The notes under the pieces: generated by a model | Told to the model about the DNA's origin: nothing | The model's database searches: none | The model's input: only the letters and a program-made list of their open reading frames with translations | Shown here: positions 1 to 8,095 of the stretch, piece by piece | Numbering within the stretch: position 1 is the first letter of the stretch | How the letters are laid out: every line of letters starts with the position of its first letter | DNA from: Planctomycetaceae bacterium | Lineage (GTDB): Bacteria; Planctomycetota; Planctomycetia; Planctomycetales; Planctomycetaceae | Length of the DNA stretch: 64,000 bases | Direction of reading: 5' to 3' | Assembly (NCBI GenBank): GCA_021732975.1 | Contig: JAKFWC010000010.1 | Coordinates: 62,001-126,000 of the forward strand | Program-made: the position numbers and the translations under genes

Positions 1-2
1 AA

Positions 3-632
3 CAGGAACACGCTGTGCTAGTGTACGGCGTGGCATTTCTCGTCTACGTCGCCGTTACCGGACTGTCACTACCCGGCGCAGCGGTGCTGACACTGACTTG
101 CGGCTGGTTTTTCGGATTTTGGCGCGGCGCGCTCCTCGTCAGTTTTGCTTCCACCACGGGGGCGACCGTGGCGTTTCTGGTCAGTCGTTTCTTGCTCCGC
201 GATTCCATTCAGCAACGCTTCGGCGACCGGCTGGCATCGTTCAACCAGGCTTTGGAACGTGAAGGAGCGTTTTATCTGTTCATGCTGCGGCTGATTCCGG
301 TGGTGCCGTTCTTCGTGATCAACCTGGTCATGGGACTGACCCCCATCCGAACGCGCACTTTCTGGTGGGTCAGCCAGATCGGCATGCTGCCCGGCACGGC
401 GGTCTATATTTACGCCGGGGCCAGCGTGCCGAATCTGGCGACGCTCGCCGAGAAGGGAGCCCAGGGCATTTTGTCGCCGCAGTTGCTCGTCGCGTTCGCC
501 CTGCTGGGGCTTGTCCCGCTGGTGCTCAAGAAGGTGGTGCAACACTTTCGCCCGGTAATTTCCTCAGAACCGTCCGATGCTACGAATTCGTTAGCGATGG
601 CTCACGAATCGTCGCCGATAGGGCCACGCTAA
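3..632 (+). CDS. TVP38/TMEM64 (VTT/DedA-like) membrane protein, 5' end outside window
   Basis: The frame is open to the left edge, so the N-terminus is probably missing; an internal GTG at 15 is only a fallback start. The visible 205 residues are mostly hydrophobic and show the SNARE-associated/VTT pattern: a helix ending in SLPGAAVLTL, then GWFFGFWRGALL, then RLIPVVPFFVINLVMGL and GMLPGTAVYIYAG. The RxxPxxPF and PGT motifs are typical of TVP38/TMEM64 proteins, inner-membrane proteins of uncertain substrate. The gene lies 77 bp before a pyridine-nucleotide disulfide oxidoreductase on the same strand, a pairing often seen for this family, so the two may form an operon. Function beyond an integral membrane role is not inferred. 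Confidence 0.85.
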   Translation, partial: QEHAVLVYGVAFLVYVAVTGLSLPGAAVLTLTCGWFFGFWRGALLVSFASTTGATVAFLVSRFLLRDSIQQRFGDRLASFNQALEREGAFYLFMLRLIPVVPFFVINLVMGLTPIRTRTFWWVSQIGMLPGTAVYIYAGASVPNLATLAEKGAQGILSPQLLVAFALLGLVPLVLKKVVQHFRPVISSEPSDATNSLAMAHESSPIGPR

Positions 633-709
633 GGCCGCTTTCGGAGATGTACATGTCGATTAAAGCTCCCGATATCAACGGACGTCGAATCGTTCGCCAA
701 GGAAGTCGC

Positions 710-2230
710 ATGTCAGAATTGATCCAGTTACAACCCCACGACGAACACAATCAAAAACTGGAAGCGCACGTTCGACCTCCGAGTTGGGTCAATCCCACCC
801 CGAGCGGCCGGTACAACCTGGTCGTGATCGGCGCGGGGACGGCCGGATTGGTGACGGCGGCGGGGGCGGCCGGATTAGGGGCCAAAGTCGCCCTCATCGA
901 ACGGGAACTGATGGGCGGCGACTGCCTCAATGTCGGCTGCGTTCCGTCCAAGGGGCTGATCAGTGCCGCCCGCGTCGCGCGCACCATCCGTCAAGCCGAC
1001 GAATTCGGCATCCATGTTCCCGTGGGAACGGATGCCAATTTTGCGCGAGTGATGCAACGGATGCGTCGGCTGCGTGCCCAGATCAGTCCAAACGACTCGG
1101 CCGCGCGGTTTCGTGATCTGGGCGTCGATGTCTATCTGGGCGGTGGCCGGTTCACAAGTTCCAACACGGTTCAAGTCGGTGACCAGACGTTGCACTTTCG
1201 GAAAGCCGTCATCGCCACCGGAGCCCGCGCTTCCGCGCCGCCCCTTCCCGGCCTGGATCAAGTGCCGTATCTCACGAACGAATCGGTGTTCTCATTGACC
1301 GAACGGCCGCGCCGGTTAGGCATCATCGGCGCGGGTCCGATCGGCTGCGAATTGGCCCAGGCGTTCGCCAACCTTGGCTCGGAAGTGCTGCTGGTCGAAG
1401 TCGCGCACGGCATCCTGCCACTCGAAGACCGCGACGCGGCAGAAATCGTGCGGGCGTCGATGCAGCGCGATGGTGTAAAGTTGTTGTGTTGCGGCAAGGA
1501 ACTGAAGGTGCGTCGTGAGGCGGGACAAATCCGGATGTCGGTCGAATCGCACGGCCAGCAGTACGATGAAGCCGTGGACCAATTGCTCGTGTCGGTGGGC
1601 CGAGCGCCCAATGTGCAGAACCTCGGACTGGAAATCGTGGGGGTCGAGTTCGATCCCCGGACAGGAGTCCGCGTCAACGACCGGATGCAGACGACGAATC
1701 CCCATATCTTCGCGGCCGGTGACATCTGCTCAAAATTCAAATTCACGCACGCCGCTGACTTCATGGCGCGGATCGTCATTCAAAACACGCTCTTCAAAGG
1801 CCGGGCCAAGGCGAGTGCGCTGACGATTCCGTGGTGTACCTATACCTCGCCGGAAATCGCTCACGTCGGACTCTATGAGAAGGATGCGCAGGAGCAAGGG
1901 ATCGCACTCGACACTTACACCCAGGACTTCGCGGACATTGACCGCGCGATTCTGGCGGGAGAAACGGAAGGCTTCGTCAAGGTTCACACCCGCCGGGGGA
2001 CTGACCACATCGTTGGAGCGACCATTGTCGCTCCGCACGCCGGCGATCTGATTTCCGAGATCACCCTGGCGATGACGCATGGGCTGGGTCTCAAGAAAAT
2101 CGGCAGCACGATTCACCCGTACCCAACGCAAGCGGAAGCCATTCGCAAGCTGGGCGACCAGTTCAACCGCACCCGACTCACGCCGTTCGTCAAATCCCTG
2201 TTCCGCAAATGGCTGGCGTGGACGCGATAG
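710..2230 (+). CDS. FAD-dependent pyridine nucleotide-disulfide oxidoreductase (mercuric reductase-like)
   Basis: 506 residues. An FAD-binding GAGTAGL motif lies near residues 41-47, and the redox-active disulfide motif GGDCLNVGCVPSK has Cys72 and Cys77. A second dinucleotide fold reads IIGAGPIGCELAQAF, and the C-terminal dimerisation domain ends in HPYPTQAEAIRKLGDQ. This is the class I disulfide reductase layout (lipoamide dehydrogenase, glutathione reductase, MerA). The N-terminal HMA domain and C-terminal vicinal Cys pair of true MerA are both absent (the end is KWLAWTR), so the substrate is open and mercury reduction is not supported. The ATG at 710 is chosen because AAGGAAG precedes it by 4-5 bases; the frame is open farther upstream (ATG at 647 and 653). 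Confidence 0.85.
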   Translation: MSELIQLQPHDEHNQKLEAHVRPPSWVNPTPSGRYNLVVIGAGTAGLVTAAGAAGLGAKVALIERELMGGDCLNVGCVPSKGLISAARVARTIRQADEFGIHVPVGTDANFARVMQRMRRLRAQISPNDSAARFRDLGVDVYLGGGRFTSSNTVQVGDQTLHFRKAVIATGARASAPPLPGLDQVPYLTNESVFSLTERPRRLGIIGAGPIGCELAQAFANLGSEVLLVEVAHGILPLEDRDAAEIVRASMQRDGVKLLCCGKELKVRREAGQIRMSVESHGQQYDEAVDQLLVSVGRAPNVQNLGLEIVGVEFDPRTGVRVNDRMQTTNPHIFAAGDICSKFKFTHAADFMARIVIQNTLFKGRAKASALTIPWCTYTSPEIAHVGLYEKDAQEQGIALDTYTQDFADIDRAILAGETEGFVKVHTRRGTDHIVGATIVAPHAGDLISEITLAMTHGLGLKKIGSTIHPYPTQAEAIRKLGDQFNRTRLTPFVKSLFRKWLAWTR

Positions 2231-2300
2231 TTGCGGCGTGAATCATCCGCATGTGATGCATCCACCCTTCCACATATTGACTCAACAAGGACACCGCAGC

Positions 2301-2789
2301 ATGGACTGGTTGGCAATCATTTCTCGGTGGACGCACGTTGGAACGGCGATCGTTCTGGTCGGCGGCACTTTTTTCCTGCGGTTCGTGCTAACGCCCGTGG
2401 CGGCTCAGTTTCCAGACACTGACCAGGTGCAGCTCAAGTCGTGCGTCATGGCCGCGTGGAAAAAGTTCATTCATGCGGGAATCGTCCTGTTTCTGGTCAG
2501 CGGGTTCTACAACTACCTGATCGTGGCCGCACCGCTGCACAAGGGAGACAAACTGTACCATCCCCTGATTGGAATGAAGATACTGCTGGCCTTGGGCATG
2601 TTCGTCATCGCTTCCGCGCTGGTGGGCAAATCGAAGGTATGCGAGGGTATGCGCAAGCACGCCACCTTTTGGCAAAGCGCCATCCTGGTGATAGCTGCCG
2701 TAGTCGTCGGCATCTCGGGTTTCGCCAAAGTCGCGTTGAAACCGACAACGCCAGCGGTGTCCGTGGCTCCAGAGTCAAATGCGCGTTGA
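2301..2789 (+). CDS. Small integral membrane protein (CopD-like), unknown function
   Basis: 162 residues with four predicted membrane segments: around residues 2-25 (WLAIISRWTHVGTAIVLVGG), 50-70, 85-105 and 118-137. The RWTHVGTAIVLVGGTFFLRF opening, a His-containing first helix, resembles the membrane-spanning part of CopD-type copper proteins and other small four-helix proteins. That likeness is weak and no metal site can be assigned. The ATG at 2301 has an AAGG about ten bases upstream. It follows the oxidoreductase by 70 bp on the same strand and ends just before the ECF sigma factor, so co-transcription is plausible. Confidence 0.7.
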   Translation: MDWLAIISRWTHVGTAIVLVGGTFFLRFVLTPVAAQFPDTDQVQLKSCVMAAWKKFIHAGIVLFLVSGFYNYLIVAAPLHKGDKLYHPLIGMKILLALGMFVIASALVGKSKVCEGMRKHATFWQSAILVIAAVVVGISGFAKVALKPTTPAVSVAPESNAR

Positions 2790-2928
2790 GGGCGTCGATG
2801 GAGACAGATCACCACGATCCGGCTTCGATGTTGTTTACGCGGTTGAAGAAGCGAGATTCAAGTGTCATGAGCGGAGACGAGAATTGGCCTTGGATTCAAC
2901 AGACGCGAAAGATAGCACTCGGGATGAC

Positions 2929-3507
2929 ATGTCCGGTGCCCCACGATTAGACCCCGACCGTTGGCTCAATGGGCATGGCGATGTGTTGTTTCGTTTTGCG
3001 AAAACCAGAGTCGGTCGGTCAGAGGTGGCGGAGGATCTCGTCCAGGAAACGTTGTTAGCCGCTCTCCGCAGCCAGCAGCAGTTTCGCGGGGAAGCGGATG
3101 AGCGGACGTGGCTGCTCGCCATACTGAAACGGAAGATCATCGATCATCTGCGATTGAGGGAGCGCGAATCTGCTTTCACATCGTTCGACAAGCCCGATGA
3201 ATGGGTCGACGATCTCTTCGACCAACGGGAACGGTGGAAAGTCGCGCCGGGGAATTGGGAACGTGGTCCGGGAGCGGCAATGGAGCGGGCCGAATTTTGG
3301 GGTGTCTTCTCCAATTGTCTCGGGAAGCTGCCCCAGCGGATGGCCGAGGCGTTTTCGCAACGCGAAATCGATCAACGGCCCACGGAGGAAATCTGTAAGG
3401 AATTGGCGATCTCCCCGTCGAATCTGTGGGTAATTCTGTATCGGGCGCGGCTGCGCCTGTGGAAATGCTTGGACGCAAACTGGTTCGGCGGGGAGCGTGA
3501 GCAATGA
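2929..3507 (+). CDS. ECF-type RNA polymerase sigma factor
   Basis: 192 residues from the ATG at 2929. Region 2 is seen in SEVAEDLVQETLLAALRS followed by DERTWLLAILKRKIIDHLR, the classic sigma-70 region 2 core-binding and -10 helices. Region 4 is seen in LGKLPQRMAEAF and ICKELAISPSNLWVILYRAR, the helix-turn-helix for the -35 element. There are no extra domains. The frame is open upstream to 2779, with TTG codons at 2884 and 2890 as alternative starts; the upstream part looks non-homologous. The stop codon overlaps the next gene by four bases (ATGA), so sigma factor and putative anti-sigma are translationally coupled. Target promoters are unknown; the downstream DUF1559 gene is an obvious candidate. 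Confidence 0.9.
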   Translation: MSGAPRLDPDRWLNGHGDVLFRFAKTRVGRSEVAEDLVQETLLAALRSQQQFRGEADERTWLLAILKRKIIDHLRLRERESAFTSFDKPDEWVDDLFDQRERWKVAPGNWERGPGAAMERAEFWGVFSNCLGKLPQRMAEAFSQREIDQRPTEEICKELAISPSNLWVILYRARLRLWKCLDANWFGGEREQ

Positions 3508-3764
3508 ACATTTTCTCCTGCAAGCAGGCGTCGCAGATGGTCTCGGAGTCGATGGATCGTCCGCTGAGACTTCGCGAACGGGTGACACTGCGGATGCACC
3601 TTGTGATGTGCTCATTCTGCACCCGCTTTGCGCGCCAGATGCGTGTCTTACGTCGGGCCGCGGTGCAACTGGGCCAAGCGACCCCGGAATCCAGCGTATT
3701 GCCGCAAGTGTCGCTCTCCACCGAAGCGCGAGCGCGAATCAGCAGCGTACTGTCCGAGGGTTAG
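3504..3764 (+). CDS. Mini zinc-finger anti-sigma factor-like protein
   Basis: 86 residues overlapping the sigma factor gene by four bases. It begins MNIFSCKQASQMVSESMDR and carries LRMHLVMCSFCTRF, giving the His-x3-Cys-x2-Cys pattern of the zf-HC2 anti-sigma domain. There is no membrane segment, so this would be a soluble or truncated anti-sigma factor. The function is inferred from the zinc-binding pattern plus coupling to the sigma factor. Confidence 0.75.
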   Translation: MNIFSCKQASQMVSESMDRPLRLRERVTLRMHLVMCSFCTRFARQMRVLRRAAVQLGQATPESSVLPQVSLSTEARARISSVLSEG

Positions 3765-3957
3765 AGCGTCTGCCGCAGTGAACTGTCAGATTTCGCTTTC
3801 ACTACGCCGCAAGGCTCTCTGAATTCTCGAAGAACAGTTTTCAGAAAATCGGGCAGAGACATGTAAGAAGCCGCTTGGATGACCGACTAATCCTGCGTCC
3901 CGATCTTCGGGTAACGTTTCATGGTTGGTCGAGGATTCAAAGCAGAAGGAGCGACGG

Positions 3958-4929
3958 ATGCGTAACGAGACACGAGGGATGCTCAATCAGGGACGGATTC
4001 GAGCGTCGAGCCCGAATCCGTGGGGATTCACGCTCATCGAACTGCTGGTGGTCATCGCCATCATCGCGATTCTGATCGCCCTGTTACTGCCCGCGGTGCA
4101 GCAAGCCCGTGAGGCGGCCCGTCGAACGCAGTGCAAAAACCACCTCAAGCAAGTGGGGCTGGCGATTCACAACTATGAGAGCACCTATTCCCGGTTACCC
4201 TCGGCTGGCCAGGGAACAACGTTTACTGCCACAGGACCGGTGACGACATTCGGACCGCATTCGTTGTTCTCGCAGATCCTGCCCATGCTGGACCAATCCA
4301 ACACTTACAGCCGGTTCGACTTCAATTTCGCCTACAATGGATCGCCGGGAAACATCGCCACCGCCCAGCAGGCCATTCCCGCATTTATCTGCCCCAGCAA
4401 TGCGTGGCGACCTTCACCGACGGATCAACAGGGTTTCGGCGCGACGGATTATGCCGCGTCCTATTACGTTGATCTTGATCCCTCAACCGGTATCGGAAAT
4501 CGAAACTTGCGGAAAGAAGGCGCGCTGACGCGGGACTGGACTCGCATGTCGGATGTCACGGATGGTCTGAGTTCCACCCTGTTTGTCGTGGAGGATAGTG
4601 GCCGCGACGAGCGGATGCAGCCCGGACACGTCTACACCGATCCCGTCGATGGGCAACGGCGACGATTCTGGCGTTGGGCGGAACCCGACAACGCCCTGGG
4701 CATTTCCAAAGGCATCAATAACAACAAGGCACCCCAGGGCGGCCCGGCCGCGTGTCTCTGGACGGTCAACAATTGTGGGCCCTTCGAAGAGATTTTCAGC
4801 TTTCACACGGGTGGCGCGCAGGTCCTGTTCGGTGACGGCTCCGCGAGATTCCTGAGTGAATCGCTGGACTTGACGGTCTTGCGGGGATTGGCCACGCGAA
4901 ATGAGGGAGAAGTTATCAGTGAGTTTTAG
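3958..4929 (+). CDS. DUF1559 domain protein with prepilin-type N-terminus
   Basis: 323 residues. The N-terminus carries the type IV prepilin/pseudopilin signature GFTLIELLVVIAIIAILIAL near residues 22-41, followed by LLPAVQQAREAARRTQCKNHLKQ, which is diagnostic of the DUF1559 family that is hugely expanded in planctomycetes. The C-terminus has FHTGGAQVLFGDGSARF, the family's H-x9-DG element. The start ATG has AAGGAG seven bases upstream. The protein is expected to be processed by a prepilin peptidase and exposed on the cell envelope; the precise function of the family is unknown. Its 3' end overlaps the next gene. Confidence 0.93.
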   Translation: MRNETRGMLNQGRIRASSPNPWGFTLIELLVVIAIIAILIALLLPAVQQAREAARRTQCKNHLKQVGLAIHNYESTYSRLPSAGQGTTFTATGPVTTFGPHSLFSQILPMLDQSNTYSRFDFNFAYNGSPGNIATAQQAIPAFICPSNAWRPSPTDQQGFGATDYAASYYVDLDPSTGIGNRNLRKEGALTRDWTRMSDVTDGLSSTLFVVEDSGRDERMQPGHVYTDPVDGQRRRFWRWAEPDNALGISKGINNNKAPQGGPAACLWTVNNCGPFEEIFSFHTGGAQVLFGDGSARFLSESLDLTVLRGLATRNEGEVISEF

Positions 4930-6196
4930 GACATCACGCACAGATCCTGATACCGCCGCAGAGATCAAGAGGCGACCGGTAGCCGCGGCTTTGACGCACA
5001 CGGATAGCCGCCATCGACGGCTGCGCTCGCGGTGGCGGGGAGCGCTGGTCATTCTGTTTCTGTTGCCACACGCCGTCACCCAAGGTGCCGATTCTGAGGC
5101 CACGGTCGCCGCGGTGTTCACGCGGATCAGACAACAGACGTTTCACCCGTTCAATGCAGAAGGTACGTTCACGAACGACCGTCTACTAGGCAAGCACGGC
5201 ATTGCAAACACGGACGATGGCGATTGGCGAATCCGGCTACTGGCGATCAGCGCTCTGGTGCGACTTCTGCCCGAGGCCGCCGATGACGTGACGCAAGGGC
5301 TTATCGACAAGAACCTTCATGTCCGGCAGATTGCCGCGGCGGCACTGGGCATCGCCCGACAGACGACGGCCGCTGGAAACCTGGAGCAAATCCTCAAAAC
5401 CGACGACAGCTCCCTGGTTCGCTCGCAAGCGGCGATGTCGCTCGGCCAGATGGAGTCGGTGAGCTCGCTCGACTTGTTACGAACACGCCGGATGGCAGAC
5501 CCGTCTCGGGATGTACGGCATCAGTGCGAACTGGCGATCGACCAGATTGAGAAGAAGCGGGGCGCAACTGACGAGCACGTGACTGCGTTTCGCAATTTGA
5601 ATCCCTCAGACTTTGAATCGGTTCGCGTCGGAGGGAAGGCGGCCGATTTTGTCCTGAAAGACACCGAGGGTGTTCCCTGGCGGTTGAGTGAAGCCAATCA
5701 GAATGGATGGATCGTGTTGATTTGGATCTTTGCCGACTGGTGCCCCGTCTGCCACGCCGAGTTCCGCGATCTGATTGCCTCGCGAAAGGAGTACCGGGAC
5801 GCGGGCGTTCAGATCGCTACCATCGAATGCCACGACACCTATCGCAGCCGCGTCATGATTGGCAAGGAAGTAGAACCGGAATACTGGTTTGCCAAACAAT
5901 CCTTCAAGGACAAATACAGGGCGGGAATCTGGTGGCCGCACTTGGTTGATCACGCAGGCGCGGTTGGGGCCAGGTACGGAGTCGATCCGATGAGCTTCGC
6001 CGTTCACGCGGAATACGTCAACCGTCCGTCGACGGTGATCGTCGATCCTCAGGGCGTGGTTCGGTTTGCGTATTACGGAACTTTCTGGGGTGACCGCCCC
6101 ACCATTCACGAAACTCTGGAGATGATCAAGCACGAACAGTTTGAGTTCGAACACCCAGACCGACGAAAGTTGGTCGATAACCCGGAGGCCCCATGA
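4919..6196 (+). CDS. Secreted HEAT-repeat/redoxin (TlpA/AhpC-like) fusion
   Basis: About 425 residues from a GTG at 4919 preceded by GGGAGAAG; an ATG at 4901 in the same frame lacks a clear ribosome site. After a basic stretch there is a hydrophobic segment (ALVILFLLPHAVTQGA), likely a signal peptide. Residues of about 90-210 read as HEAT-like helical repeats (VRQIAAAALGIARQ, VRSQAAMSLGQME, VRHQCELAIDQIE). The second half is a thioredoxin-fold redoxin with active-site DWCPVCH and a cis-Pro segment RPSTVIVDPQGVVRF. The gene overlaps DUF1559 upstream and PiT downstream (ATGA), so it sits in a tight operon. A role as an exported thiol oxidoreductase with a protein-binding scaffold is inferred. 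Confidence 0.8.
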   Translation: MSFRTSRTDPDTAAEIKRRPVAAALTHTDSRHRRLRSRWRGALVILFLLPHAVTQGADSEATVAAVFTRIRQQTFHPFNAEGTFTNDRLLGKHGIANTDDGDWRIRLLAISALVRLLPEAADDVTQGLIDKNLHVRQIAAAALGIARQTTAAGNLEQILKTDDSSLVRSQAAMSLGQMESVSSLDLLRTRRMADPSRDVRHQCELAIDQIEKKRGATDEHVTAFRNLNPSDFESVRVGGKAADFVLKDTEGVPWRLSEANQNGWIVLIWIFADWCPVCHAEFRDLIASRKEYRDAGVQIATIECHDTYRSRVMIGKEVEPEYWFAKQSFKDKYRAGIWWPHLVDHAGAVGARYGVDPMSFAVHAEYVNRPSTVIVDPQGVVRFAYYGTFWGDRPTIHETLEMIKHEQFEFEHPDRRKLVDNPEAP

Positions 6197-7314
6197 CCAT
6201 CAGTCTGCTGCTGATGGGCCTGTTGTTGGCCTTCGCGAACGGTGCCAATGACAACCTCAAGGGGGTCGCGACGCTGCTCGGCAGTGGTACGGCGGACTAT
6301 CGCCGGGCTTTGCATTGGGCCACGTTTTGTACGTTGCTGGGATCGCTGACGGCCGCCTGGTTGGCAGCGGACCTGCTCAAGACGTTTTCCGGCAAGGGGC
6401 TGGTGGCAGATGCACTCGTCCTGCGACCGGACTTCGCCGCGGCGGTGGCGTGCGGAGCGGGCCTGACGGTCCTGCTGGCAACGCGATTGGGCTTGCCCGT
6501 CTCGACCACTCACGGACTGCTGGGAGCCCTGGTCGGTGCAGGAATTGCTGCTGGGTCAGCGGTCCATGCGGGGCAGTTGATGGCCGCCTTCATCGTGCCG
6601 TTGCTGGCCAGCCCGCTCGTGGCACTGGCGAGCACGGCGATCGTCTATCCAGTGCTCAGTCGAATGCGTGTCGGCATGGGTGTGGTTCCGGAGAGCTGTG
6701 TCTGCCTTGATTCCGCCGTGTCTCAACCGGTCTATTCCTCCGGTGGAGCAATTGCTGCGTCTTCGGTGGCCGCCGTCTCCATCCATGTCGGCACGAAAAC
6801 AACGTGCAGTGCCGCTTACGTGGGACAAATTCTGGGCTTGGAGGCACAAGCTGTCCTCGACACGCTGCACTTCGGTTCGGCGGGTCTCGTCAGTTTTGCC
6901 CGAGGTCTGAACGATACGCCGAAGATTGCCGCGGTGATGTTGGTGGGCCTCCATAACGACGGTCTTTGGCCGATGCTGCTCGTCGGAGCCTGCATGGTGG
7001 CTGGCGGGATTCTGCGAGGCCGGCGCGTCGCGGAAACCATGAGCCAGCGGATCACCACCATGAACCACGGTCAGGGATTCACTGCCAATGCCTTGGCGGG
7101 CACGATTGTCATCGCGGCGAGCTGGTTTGGTATGCCCGTCTCCACCACCCATGTGATGTGTGGATCGCTGTTTGGCATCGGCGTTGCGAACCGCCGGGCC
7201 CACTGGAGGACGATCAGCGGGATCGCTGGTGCCTGGCTGGTCACACTGCCGTGCGGGATGCTGCTCGGTGCGCTCTCTTTTTTCGTGACGGGACGACTTT
7301 TTTCAGGATCGTAA
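6193..7314 (+). CDS. PiT-family inorganic phosphate transporter
   Basis: 373 residues, strongly hydrophobic. The duplicated PiT signatures are present: FANGANDNLKG near residue 15 and its second copy FARGLNDTPKIAA, each followed by a PVSTTH motif (LGLPVSTTHGLLGALVGAG and GMPVSTTHVMCGSLFGIG). These are the sodium/proton-coupled phosphate transporter repeats. The start overlaps the stop of the HEAT-redoxin gene by four bases, so translation is coupled. In operons of this type the transported anion can be phosphate or a related oxyanion; nothing in the sequence decides this. Confidence 0.9.
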   Translation: MTISLLLMGLLLAFANGANDNLKGVATLLGSGTADYRRALHWATFCTLLGSLTAAWLAADLLKTFSGKGLVADALVLRPDFAAAVACGAGLTVLLATRLGLPVSTTHGLLGALVGAGIAAGSAVHAGQLMAAFIVPLLASPLVALASTAIVYPVLSRMRVGMGVVPESCVCLDSAVSQPVYSSGGAIAASSVAAVSIHVGTKTTCSAAYVGQILGLEAQAVLDTLHFGSAGLVSFARGLNDTPKIAAVMLVGLHNDGLWPMLLVGACMVAGGILRGRRVAETMSQRITTMNHGQGFTANALAGTIVIAASWFGMPVSTTHVMCGSLFGIGVANRRAHWRTISGIAGAWLVTLPCGMLLGALSFFVTGRLFSGS

Positions 7315-7402
7315 AAGCCGTTCGGCTCGGTGGTTGTGCGTGTCATTCTGTAAAATTACAACCTGGAAATTCACTCAGCCCCATTCGATTTGGAGAACAC
7401 TC

Positions 7403-8026
7403 GTGATTCGACATTTGTTGCCGCTGTTGGTCGTCGCCACTTCCATTTCCGCTGCTGTTGCTGAAGAACGCCCGGTGGCGGCGAGCGCGAAAGCCATCGC
7501 GCCCCTGAAGGCGGGGGCCGCGCTTCCCGATGTGTCGGTCCACGATGCGGCGGGAAAGTCCGTCAAGCTCAGCATGTATCACGCGGAAGGACCGGTCGTG
7601 ATCGTGTTCTTCCGGGGGAGCTGGTGCCCGATCTGTACCCAGCATTTCCAGGACTTAATCAAAGTTCATCCGGAGCTGGTCAAACTTGGTGCAAAGATGA
7701 TCGCCGTCAGTCCCGACACCGTCGAGAACACACGGGGCAATATCGAGAAACTCAAGATCCCCTTTCTGCTCCTCTCGGACTCCGATTTGGCCGCCGCCAA
7801 AGCGTTTGGCCTCGCGTTCCAGGTGGATGGCGAGACGATCACAAAATACAAAGGTTTTGGCATCGACGTGGAAAAAGCCTCGGGACGCAATCACCATGCC
7901 CTCCCCGTTCCCGCGGTCTACATCGTCGACAAGTCCGGTAAGATCGCCTTCGCGCACAGCAATCCGGACTACACCAAACGGCTCGACATCCCTTCGATTC
8001 TGACGGAGTTGAAGAAGATCCAGTAG
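7403..8026 (+). CDS. Exported peroxiredoxin-like (AhpC/TSA family) protein
   Basis: 207 residues from a GTG at 7403 with TGGAGAA upstream. An N-terminal signal peptide (residues 1-20, LLPLLVVATSISAAVA) precedes a thioredoxin fold. The active site is FFRGSWCPICTQHF with Cys75 and Cys78, and AVSPDTVENTRGNIEKL and PAVYIVDKSGKIAFAH complete the AhpC/TSA pattern. Unlike classic peroxiredoxins the PxxxT-C motif is replaced by WCPIC, so it belongs to the peroxiredoxin-like family and may act as a periplasmic thiol reductase or peroxidase. It lies 88 bp after the PiT gene. Confidence 0.85.
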   Translation: MIRHLLPLLVVATSISAAVAEERPVAASAKAIAPLKAGAALPDVSVHDAAGKSVKLSMYHAEGPVVIVFFRGSWCPICTQHFQDLIKVHPELVKLGAKMIAVSPDTVENTRGNIEKLKIPFLLLSDSDLAAAKAFGLAFQVDGETITKYKGFGIDVEKASGRNHHALPVPAVYIVDKSGKIAFAHSNPDYTKRLDIPSILTELKKIQ

Positions 8027-8095
8027 TGCCGTCACGGACTTACGCCAGGAGTCGTCCCATTGGCTGGTCAGCGTTCCAATCTCAATCATCCGACG

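Noticed and set aside
365-709. N-terminal extension of the oxidoreductase frame into the upstream gene
   Set aside because: This part overlaps the membrane protein gene, has no resemblance to the family, and a good ribosome site precedes the ATG at 710.
710-2230. Calling the oxidoreductase a true mercuric reductase (merA)
   Set aside because: It lacks the N-terminal HMA domain and the C-terminal Cys pair needed to bind Hg(II), and it is not in the MerR-controlled unit.
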